Shown in pieces: positions 58,085 through 64,000 of a DNA stretch of 64,000 bases. This DNA is from Alsobacter ponti (GTDB lineage Bacteria > Pseudomonadota > Alphaproteobacteria > Rhizobiales > Beijerinckiaceae), in NCBI RefSeq assembly GCF_024294805.1, contig NZ_JANCLU010000001.1:1-64000 (forward strand), read 5' to 3'. The notes below the pieces were generated by a model that saw only the letters and a program-made list of their open reading frames with translations, made no database searches and was not told the DNA's origin. The position numbers were made by a program, and so were the translations under genes. Position 1 is the first letter of the stretch. Each line of letters opens with the position of its first letter.

Positions 58085-58878
58085 GCGCCCAGCGCGAGGA
58101 CACACGCGAGCTGCCGGCCTTCGAGGCGCGGAGCCTGGGGACGAAGAAGCACGCCCACGCTCTGGTGATCCCGGTCATCAACGAGGGCGAGCGCATCCGC
58201 GCCCAGCTGCGGCGCATCGCCGAGGCCGCGCCGCGCGTCGATATCGTGGTCGCCGACGGCGGCTCCACCGACGGCTCCCTCGACGACGCCGTGCTGCGCG
58301 AGACGGGCGTGCGCGCGCTGCTCGTCAAGACGGGGCCGGGCAAGCTCTCGGCGCAGCTGCGCATGGCCTACGCCTGGTGCCTCGACGAGGGCTATGACGG
58401 CATTGTCACCATCGACGGCAACGGCAAGGACGGCGTCGAGGCCATCGACGCCTTCGTGGCGAGGCTCGAGGAGGGCTACGACTACGTGCAGGGCTCGCGC
58501 TACAAGCCGGGCGGTGCGGCAGTGAACACGCCGTTCGACCGCGAGGTCGCGGGCCGCCTCATCCACGCGCCGCTGATCAGCCTCGCCGGGCGGGCCTGGT
58601 ACACCGACACCACCAACGGCTTCCGGGGCTATTCGCGCCGTTATCTGCTCGACTCCCGCGTCCGGCCGTTCCGCGACGCGTTCGACCGCTACCAGCTGCT
58701 GTTCTACCTGTCCGTGCGCGCCGGCCAGCTCGGCTACCGGACGTGCGAGATCCCGGTGCGGCGCGCCTATCCGGCCGGCGAGCCGGCGCCCACGAAGGTC
58801 AGCGGCGTCAAAGGCCGCTTCGCCATGCTCGGCGAGCTCTTTGCCGTGGTGGGCGGGCGTTACCACCCGCCGGCCTGA
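58081..58878 (+). CDS. Glycosyltransferase family 2 protein, DPM1-like
   Basis: A 265-residue cytoplasmic GT-A enzyme. ALVIPVINEGERI is the N-terminal strand, VVADGGSTDGSLDD the nucleotide-sugar site, and VTIDGNGKDG the metal-binding motif, here DGNG instead of the usual DAD. TDTTNGFRGYSRRYLLD follows. The order matches dolichol-phosphate-mannose synthase-type enzymes that charge polyprenyl phosphate. There is no C-terminal membrane helix; GtrA upstream probably serves as its flippase. Confidence 0.85.
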   Translation: MSAQREDTRELPAFEARSLGTKKHAHALVIPVINEGERIRAQLRRIAEAAPRVDIVVADGGSTDGSLDDAVLRETGVRALLVKTGPGKLSAQLRMAYAWCLDEGYDGIVTIDGNGKDGVEAIDAFVARLEEGYDYVQGSRYKPGGAAVNTPFDREVAGRLIHAPLISLAGRAWYTDTTNGFRGYSRRYLLDSRVRPFRDAFDRYQLLFYLSVRAGQLGYRTCEIPVRRAYPAGEPAPTKVSGVKGRFAMLGELFAVVGGRYHPPA

Positions 58879-58950
58879 ACGGCGCGGTTTCCGCGTGACA
58901 GCGGCGCGCCCGGATGCACAATCCGGGCGAACGCGTGAGGAGACCGCCGC

Positions 58951-59703
58951 ATGACATGGTCCATCGTGGCCCGCGACCCCGAGACGGGGGCGCTGGCCGT
59001 CGCCGTGACGACCTGCGCCTTCGCCGTGGGCGCGCGCGTGCCCTACGGGCTCGGCCTTGTCGGCGCCATCGCCACCCAGTCCTATGTCAGCCCGTTCTAC
59101 GGTATCGACGGCCTGCGCTATCTGCAGGAGGGCCGCTCCGCTCAGGAGGCCATTGACATCGTGCGCGCCGCCGACCCCGCCTCGGCGCAGCGGCAGGTGC
59201 ACGCCATCGACCGCTGGGGCCGCACGGCGGTGTTCACGGGCGAGGACTGCGTCGACTGGGCCGGCTGCCAGGCGGCGGAGAACGTCTCCGTCGCCGGCAA
59301 CATGCTCGCCGGTCCGCAAGTGGTGGAGCGCACGCTGGAGACGTGGCTCCAGACCCCCGAACTCGACTTCGACGACCGGCTGCTGACCGCTTTGGAGGCC
59401 GGGCAGGCGGCCGGCGGCGACAAGCGCGGCAAGCAGTCGGCGGCGCTGAAGCTGTGGACCACGGAGGTCTATCCGGCGATCGACATCAGGGTCGACGACC
59501 ACCCCGAGCCCCTCGTCGAGCTGCGGCGGCTGTGGCGCGTGGCGCACCAGCGCTACGTGCCGTTCCAGGCGGCGGGTCCGACCCGGCTGCGTCCGGCCGG
59601 CATCCAGGACCGCGCCTTGCTCGACGAGGCCACCAGCGCCTACGCGCGCGACTGGAACGCCCGGCACCCCGAGACGCCGTCCGCGCCCGAGCCGGTGGGC
59701 TGA
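58951..59703 (+). CDS. DUF1028 domain protein (Ntn-hydrolase-like)
   Basis: A 250-residue cytoplasmic protein. The N-terminus TWSIVARDPETGALAVAV and the following TCAFAVGARVPYG are the DUF1028 signature; ENVSVAGNMLAG follows. DUF1028 has an Ntn-hydrolase-like fold of unknown substrate, and members are often near peptidases. The second residue is Thr, which could serve as an N-terminal nucleophile after Met removal. It appears monocistronic. Confidence 0.88.
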   Translation: MTWSIVARDPETGALAVAVTTCAFAVGARVPYGLGLVGAIATQSYVSPFYGIDGLRYLQEGRSAQEAIDIVRAADPASAQRQVHAIDRWGRTAVFTGEDCVDWAGCQAAENVSVAGNMLAGPQVVERTLETWLQTPELDFDDRLLTALEAGQAAGGDKRGKQSAALKLWTTEVYPAIDIRVDDHPEPLVELRRLWRVAHQRYVPFQAAGPTRLRPAGIQDRALLDEATSAYARDWNARHPETPSAPEPVG

Positions 59704-59778
59704 GCGCGACCGGCTTGACGCTGGCCGTCATGCCGTCATGCTGCGATGCAATTCCGGCGCATGGGAAGGGGGCGGGCC

Positions 59779-60471
59779 GTGATCATCTGCGTGGGAGGCA
59801 CCAAGGGCGGCACGGGCAAGTCGACGGTGGCGACGAACCTCGCCGTCATGCTCGCGACCGCCGGCCGCGACGTCCTGCTGATCGACGCCGACGAGCAGCG
59901 CACGTCGGTCGACTTCACCAACATGCGCAACCAGAACCGCGCCGACGGAGCGGGCTACACCTGCATCGCGCTGTCCGGCCGCGCGGTGGTGACCGAGACG
60001 CGCCGCCTGTCGCCGAAATACCAGGACATCGTCATCGACGTGGGCGGCGGGCATTCGGCCAGCCACCGCGCCGCTTTGGCCGTGTGCGATCTCTACCTCG
60101 TGCCGCTGGCCCCGCGCTCCTTCGACGTGTGGACGCTCGACAAGGTGGCCGAACTGGTCGAGGAGGCGCGCGTCACCAACCCTGATTTCCGCGCCTGCGC
60201 CTTCCTCAACCGCGCCGACGCGGTGGGGGCGGAGAACACGGCCGCGGCCGAGATCATCCAGTCTCAGCCGGCCGTCGAGCTGCTGAAGGCGACGCTCGGC
60301 AACCGCAAGTCCTACTCCCGCGCCGCCACCGCCGGCCTCGCCGTCGTCGAGCTGCGTCCGCAGGACCCCAAGGCCAGCGACGAAATGCGCGCGCTCGCCC
60401 GCGAACTCGGCCTCGGCATCTCCGCGCGCAAAGCCAAGCCCAAGGCGAAGTCCGCCCGCGCGGGGGCGTAG
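59779..60471 (+). CDS. ParA/MinD-family ATPase without a partner gene
   Basis: A 230-residue ATPase with the deviant Walker A KGGTGKST (residues 8-15, counting from GTG at 59779), Walker A' LLIDADEQRTSVD, and Walker B-like DIVIDVGGG. The GTG is chosen because GGAAGGGGG precedes it and because family members begin just before the first strand; ATGs at 59746 and 59761 would add an unlikely tail. No parB, centromere-like repeat or cell-division gene is adjacent. It may position a protein cargo or plasmid-like element. Confidence 0.85.
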   Translation: MIICVGGTKGGTGKSTVATNLAVMLATAGRDVLLIDADEQRTSVDFTNMRNQNRADGAGYTCIALSGRAVVTETRRLSPKYQDIVIDVGGGHSASHRAALAVCDLYLVPLAPRSFDVWTLDKVAELVEEARVTNPDFRACAFLNRADAVGAENTAAAEIIQSQPAVELLKATLGNRKSYSRAATAGLAVVELRPQDPKASDEMRALARELGLGISARKAKPKAKSARAGA

Positions 60472-60516
60472 AGCCCGGAAAAGCTCGTGGCCCCGGACAC
60501 CCTTCCGCTTTCGCTT

Positions 60517-60565
60517 CGGGGTTCCGGGGGCGGGCGGACTGGCGTCCGTCCCTTTGGGTCGGCGT
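60517..60565. repeat. Intergenic repeat copy 1 (REP-like)
   Basis: About 49 bases nearly identical to the copy at 60766-60813. Its core GGGCGGAC-TGGC-GTCCGTCC is a hairpin with a few wobble or mismatched pairs. Confidence 0.7.
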
Positions 60566-60765
60566 CGGGTCGGGCGAAGGCCCGCACGCCAAATGGTGGG
60601 CGCAAGCCCGCCCCGTCCCCGGACTGCCGGAGCCTTCGGCGGAGGCAAATCCGGGGCCTAGCGCAATCTGTTCGCGCGAAGCGCGTCACTATGAAAAGGC
60701 TGATGAAGCGCCGCTGCGCGGCATCATCCATGCGCTGGATCCCGGATGCCCCTCCGCAAACGCTG

Positions 60766-60813
60766 CGGGGCTCCGGGAACGGGCGGACTGGCGTCCGCCC
60801 TTTGGGTCGGCGT
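60766..60813. repeat. Intergenic repeat copy 2 (REP-like)
   Basis: The second copy; its core GGGCGGAC-TGGC-GTCCGCCC is a perfect 8-bp stem with a four-base loop followed by TTT. It differs from copy 1 at a few positions, some preserving pairing. Confidence 0.7.
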
Positions 60814-60882
60814 TCCGGGGGCGGGCGGGCGAAGGCCCGCCACTTAGCGAACCGAAGTCCGCCCTCCGTTAGGTTCCGGCGC

Positions 60883-61302
60883 TCAGGCGACCGGGCGCAG
60901 GTCGGCCTGGACGGCGTGGGGGCGTTCGTCGCGGGCGAAGACGAAGGCGCGGGTGAGGTTGGCGAAGAAGCACAGCGTGCCGGCGAACCAGAGCAGCGAG
61001 GCGGCGATGGCGAGGCCCGGGTTGTCGTGCGCGATCGAGAGATAGATGCCGAGCGGAAACAGCACCGCGCTCGGCGCGGCGACCGCCAGATGCGCCGCCG
61101 CGAGGCGCGAGCGGCCGAGTTCGGGGTAGAGCTTGTAGACGATGCCGAACACCGCCAGCGACACGAAGCCGAGCAGGTTGATGTGCGCGTGGACCGGCGC
61201 GAACTGGAAGTCGTGCGCGATGCCCATGCCGATGCCCAGGCTGACGCCGACGATCAGGCAGGCTGCCGACAGAAGAAGGAAGTAACGGTCGACTCGGTTC
61301 AT
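60883..61302 (-). CDS. Small heme-copper-oxidase subunit I-like membrane protein
   Basis: A 139-residue membrane protein with four hydrophobic segments. FAPVHAHINLLGFVSLAVFGIVY carries two histidines in the context seen at a heme ligand in the cbb3/NorB type of oxidase subunit I, but the protein is only a quarter of the length of a full subunit. Similar short proteins are annotated as cytochrome oxidase-like in denitrifiers; a heme-binding or sensing role is possible. The ATG at 61302 follows GGAGGA, which lies in one arm of an inverted repeat. Confidence 0.75.
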   Translation of the reverse strand: MNRVDRYFLLLSAACLIVGVSLGIGMGIAHDFQFAPVHAHINLLGFVSLAVFGIVYKLYPELGRSRLAAAHLAVAAPSAVLFPLGIYLSIAHDNPGLAIAASLLWFAGTLCFFANLTRAFVFARDERPHAVQADLRPVA

Positions 61303-61305
61303 CAG

Positions 61306-61356
61306 GTCCTCCGGCGATGTATTAGCGTTCTTGTTGAACGGCGTTGGCCGGAGGAC
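61306..61356 (-). promoter_or_regulatory. Inverted repeat covering the ribosome-binding site
   Basis: GTCCTCCGG (61306-61314) and CCGGAGGAC (61348-61356) are perfect 9-bp arms with a 33-base loop. In the mRNA of the leftward gene the arm next to the start codon is the ribosome-binding site itself, so folding would hide it. GTATTAG also follows each arm (61319-61325 and 61357-61363). Confidence 0.55.
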
Positions 61357-61424
61357 GTATTAGTCTTTCGATCCCAAGACGTAGGTGTGAAACCGCACAG
61401 GTTGCGCGGCGTCGCGTCGCGCTT

Positions 61425-62441
61425 TCACACCGTCTCCCAGGCGCCGCCGCGGGCGGAGCGGAACAGGGCGTCGATGACGCGCATGTTGGCGATCGCGTCC
61501 TCGAGGGGGAAGGCAAGCGCCTCCTCCCCGCGCACCGCGCGCGAGAACGCCGCGCCCTGCAGGCCGTACTGGTCGCAGGGCGGGAACTCCTCGATCCGGA
61601 CGCCGGAGCCGTACACGTCCCGCCCGTCGTCGACGACGAGGGTCGATGCCCGCGCCGGCACGGGATTGAAGGGCACCTGGATCTCGACGCGGCCCCTGTC
61701 GCCCAGCACCTGCACCCGCTGGTACAGGCTCGTCTGGGTGGAGACGCTGAACACGAGCTGGCGGCCGCCGCCGAACTCGGCGAGGCCGGAGGTCAGCCGG
61801 TCGGTCTTCATCGCCGGGTCGCGGTCGATCAGCGCGACGACGCTGCGGGGCTCCTCGGCGAAGAAGTACCGGGCCGCCGCGACCGCGTAGCAGCCGATGT
61901 CGTAGAGCGCGCCGCCGCCGATGTCGGCGCGGTTGCGGATATTGGCTGGATCGGTGTTGTTGTAGTTGAACAGCACGTTGACGCTGCGCAGCTCGCCGAT
62001 CTCGCCGGAGCGGGCGATTTCGCGGGCACGCAGCCATTGCGGATGGTGGCGCACCATGAACGCCTCCGCGACCAGCCGGCCGGTGCGGCCGCGCGCCTCG
62101 ACCAGCGCTTCGGCCTCCTCGGCGGTGAGCGCGATCGGCTTCTCGCACAGCACGTGCTTGCCGGCGTCCATCGCCTTGATCGTCCACGGCACGTGCAGAT
62201 GGTTGGGCAGGGGGTTGTAGACCGCCTCGATCTCGGGGTCGGCCAGCAGCTCCTCGTAGGAGCCGTAGGCCTTCGCCAGCCCGAGCGCGGCGGCGGCCTT
62301 GCGCGCCTTGTCGAGATCGCGCGAGGCGATGCCGCGCACCTCGACGTTGGATGCGCCGAGCATGCCGGGAACGACCTTCTCGGTGGCGATGCGGGCGACG
62401 CCGAGCACGCCCCAGACGACGGGCTTCGCGGATTCGGACAT
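61425..62441 (-). CDS. Gfo/Idh/MocA family oxidoreductase
   Basis: A 338-residue NAD(P)-dependent dehydrogenase. The Rossmann motif is WGVLGVARIA near residue 10, EKPIAL (about residue 98) contains the catalytic Lys, and YDIGCYAVAAARYFF lies in the C-terminal domain. Members oxidise or reduce sugars or inositols. It follows an aldo/keto reductase gene by 24 bases and a partial epimerase gene further upstream in a leftward sugar-catabolism set. Confidence 0.93.
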   Translation of the reverse strand: MSESAKPVVWGVLGVARIATEKVVPGMLGASNVEVRGIASRDLDKARKAAAALGLAKAYGSYEELLADPEIEAVYNPLPNHLHVPWTIKAMDAGKHVLCEKPIALTAEEAEALVEARGRTGRLVAEAFMVRHHPQWLRAREIARSGEIGELRSVNVLFNYNNTDPANIRNRADIGGGALYDIGCYAVAAARYFFAEEPRSVVALIDRDPAMKTDRLTSGLAEFGGGRQLVFSVSTQTSLYQRVQVLGDRGRVEIQVPFNPVPARASTLVVDDGRDVYGSGVRIEEFPPCDQYGLQGAAFSRAVRGEEALAFPLEDAIANMRVIDALFRSARGGAWETV

Positions 62442-62465
62442 GGAAACCTCCAGGGTGGGCGGCGG

Positions 62466-63506
62466 TCAGCGCAGGATGGGGTTGAGCAGGCCCAGCGCCC
62501 GCCACAGGTCCCGACCGTCGACGAGAGCGTGGCGGTCGATCTCGGCCAGCTCCTCGGGCGTGAAATCGAGCCGGTCGAGGGCGGCCAGCGTGTCGTCGAG
62601 CTGGGCGACCGTCCGTGCCCCGACCAGCGCGGAGGTAACGCGGCCGCCGCGCAGGATCCAGGCCACCGCCATCTGCGCCAGGGTCTGGCCGCGGCGGCGC
62701 GCGATGTCGGCGAGGCCGCGCAACCGCGCCAGGTTGTCGTCGGCGAGCAGCGCCTGGGGGAAGGTGCCGGGGCGCGCGGCGCGCGAGTCGGCCGGCGCGC
62801 CGTCGATGTACTTGTCGGTGAGGAAGCCCTGCGCCAGCGGCGAGAAGGCGATGGAGCCGATGCCCTCCTCCTCCAGCACCGCCTGCAGGCGGTCCTCGAT
62901 CCAGCGGTTGACGATGGAGTAGGAGGGCTGGTGGATCAGGCAGGGCGTTCCCAGATCGCGCAGGATGCGCGCCGCCTCCCGCGTCGCGTCGAACGGGTAG
63001 TTGGACACTCCAACATAGAGCGCCTTGCCCTGCCGCACGGCGGAGGCCAGCGCGCCCATCGTCTCCTCGAGCGGGGTCTCCGGGTCGAAGCGGTGGGAGT
63101 AGAAAATGTCGACGTAGTCGAGCCCCATGCGCGCCAGGCTGGCATCCAGGCTGGCCAGCAAATACTTGCGCGAGCCCCACTCGCCGTAGGGGCCAGGCCC
63201 CATGCGGTAGCCCGCCTTGGTCGACACGATCAGCTCGTCGCGATAGGGCCGCAGGTCGGAGGCCAACACGCGCCCGAACATCTCCTCGGCGGAACCGGGC
63301 GGCGGGCCGTAATTGTTGGCGAGGTCGAAATGGGTGACGCCACGGTCGAAGGCGCGAAGCAGGATGGCCCGGCCGGTCTCGTGAACGTCGCGGCCGCCGA
63401 AGTTCTGCCAGAGCCCCAGCGATACCGCCGGCAGCTTGAGGCCGCTGCGCCCGCAGCGGCGGTAGGGCATGGCTTCGTAGCGGTCGGCGGCGGCGGAATA
63501 GGTCAT
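62466..63506 (-). CDS. Aldo/keto reductase, L-glyceraldehyde 3-phosphate reductase (YghZ)-like
   Basis: A 346-residue AKR with YEAMPYRRCGRSGLKLPAV at the start, Asp and Tyr in HFDLANNYGPPPG, Lys in LIVSTKAGYRMGPGPYGE and His in DIFYSHRFDP. The GxWxxFG and PGPYGEWGSRKYLL segments are characteristic of the YghZ subgroup, which reduces short aldehydes. It is in one operon with the Gfo/Idh/MocA gene and the partial epimerase gene. Confidence 0.92.
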   Translation of the reverse strand: MTYSAAADRYEAMPYRRCGRSGLKLPAVSLGLWQNFGGRDVHETGRAILLRAFDRGVTHFDLANNYGPPPGSAEEMFGRVLASDLRPYRDELIVSTKAGYRMGPGPYGEWGSRKYLLASLDASLARMGLDYVDIFYSHRFDPETPLEETMGALASAVRQGKALYVGVSNYPFDATREAARILRDLGTPCLIHQPSYSIVNRWIEDRLQAVLEEEGIGSIAFSPLAQGFLTDKYIDGAPADSRAARPGTFPQALLADDNLARLRGLADIARRRGQTLAQMAVAWILRGGRVTSALVGARTVAQLDDTLAALDRLDFTPEELAEIDRHALVDGRDLWRALGLLNPILR

Positions 63507-63563
63507 CGCTTGTCCTCGCGGCGGGCGGGACGGGGCGGGCGGGACGCCCGCCCGCGCCTTCGT

Positions 63564-64000
63564 TCAGAGGCCGAGCAGCCGGGCGATCTGCGCCTTGTCG
63601 ACGCCGCCGGCGGCGAAGTCGTCGAACGCCTTCTCGGTGACGCGGATGATGTGGCTGCGGATGAACTCCGAGCCCTCGGCCGCGCCCTGTTCCGGGTGCT
63701 TCAGCGCGCACTCCCACTCCAGCACGGCCCAGGACGAATAGCCGTACTGCGCCATCTTCGAGAAGATCGCGCCGAAATCGACCTGCCCGTCGCCCAGCGA
63801 GCGGAACCGGCCGGCGCGATTCACCCAGCCCTGGTAGCCGGAATAGACGCCCTGCCGTCCGTCCGGGTTGAACTCGGCGTCCTTCACGTGGAAGGCCTTG
63901 ATGCGCTCGTGGTAGATGTCGATGAAGGCGAGGTAGTCGAGCTGCTGCAGCAGGAAGTGCGACGGGTCGTAGTTGATGTTGCAGCGCTTGTGGCCGTTCA
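63564..64000 (-). CDS. Sugar phosphate isomerase/epimerase, C-terminal part (runs off right edge)
   Basis: The visible 145 codons are open to the edge of the window. NINYDPSHFLLQQLDYLAF and HERIKAFHVKDAEF carry the Asp and His of an IolE/xylose isomerase-like TIM-barrel metal site, and VLEWECALKHPEQGA carries the last Glu. The N-terminal part is not in the window, so any internal ATG (such as at 63887) is not the real start. It probably heads, or is near the head of, the sugar-catabolism operon that ends with the Gfo/Idh/MocA gene. Confidence 0.88.
   Translation of the reverse strand, partial: NGHKRCNINYDPSHFLLQQLDYLAFIDIYHERIKAFHVKDAEFNPDGRQGVYSGYQGWVNRAGRFRSLGDGQVDFGAIFSKMAQYGYSSWAVLEWECALKHPEQGAAEGSEFIRSHIIRVTEKAFDDFAAGGVDKAQIARLLGL

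Larger units (their letters stand above)
60472..60882. other. Intergenic region with repeated hairpin elements
   Basis: 411 bases between the ParA gene and a leftward gene. No gene was found. Apart from two related repeats (60517-60565 and 60766-60813), GGGCGAAGGCCCGC occurs after each. These GC-rich palindromes probably end both converging transcripts. Confidence 0.6.

Noticed and set aside
60472-60882. CRISPR-like repeats
   Set aside because: Only two copies, with long unequal spacing and internal hairpins; there are no cas genes in the window.
61303-61424. FNR/NnrR box before the small oxidase-like gene
   Set aside because: No TTG-N8-CAA match was found in this leader on either strand.

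Overview
The window is high-GC DNA (around 70 percent by eye, GC-rich third codon positions throughout) from an alphaproteobacterium, most likely of the order Hyphomicrobiales. Support comes from two MucR/Ros-type regulators, a DUF2778 (tlde1) L,D-transpeptidase-like protein, a probable PmtA-type methyltransferase next to mnmA, a copper nitrite reductase with an NnrR-like regulator, and an elongator tRNA-Met of alphaproteobacterial type. Genus cannot be decided from the sequence. No rRNA, CRISPR array, transposase or integrase was seen.

Layout. 0-3 kb: end of an Ala/Pro-rich gene, mnmA, a lipid-type methyltransferase and tRNA-Met(CAT). 3.1-4.2 kb: a visibly AT-richer patch with one unrecognised gene, probably acquired. 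4.2-8.3 kb: DUF305 membrane protein, an adenylate-cyclase-type gene broken by an in-frame amber codon, an enolase-superfamily enzyme and a 35-residue membrane peptide. 8.4-15.6 kb: a phosphatase/nuclease-fold enzyme and a six-gene Ugp-like operon (solute-binding protein, two permeases, ATPase, two glycerophosphodiesterase-type proteins). 16-18.7 kb: tlde1 protein, HD hydrolase, YbhB-like protein. 18.7-26.6 kb: a metal-uptake region: HupE/UreJ protein with a membrane-anchored partner, an MsrQ-like protein, and a seven-gene run of periplasmic proteins plus a ZnuABC-type transporter with two binding proteins.

26.7-31.2 kb holds the most unusual set: a secreted DUF6305-like protein followed by pgsB, pgsC, pgsW and a TRAP-type large permease, the last four translationally overlapped. 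No pgsA is visible. 31.5-40.8 kb is a run of secreted and membrane proteins of poorly known families (DUF6351, cytochrome c', DUF6152, DUF6644, cytochrome c, a zinc deacylase), several sharing one exact ten-base leader motif.

40.8-48.5 kb: an MsbA-like exporter, the denitrification pair nirK/NnrR-like regulator plus a DUF1858 gene with matching 14-bp boxes, two divergent MucR paralogues with shared upstream elements, a VOC enzyme and an aldo/keto reductase. 48.5-58.9 kb is a glycan locus with a GH1-RmlD fusion, two GT2 glycosyltransferases, a GT-C-like membrane protein, GtrA, a FAD enzyme and sugar epimerases. 59-64 kb: DUF1028 protein, orphan ParA-type ATPase, an intergenic repeat pair, an oxidase-subunit-I-like membrane protein with a sequestered ribosome-binding site, and a sugar catabolism set (Gfo/Idh/MocA, aldo/keto reductase, epimerase) running off the right edge.
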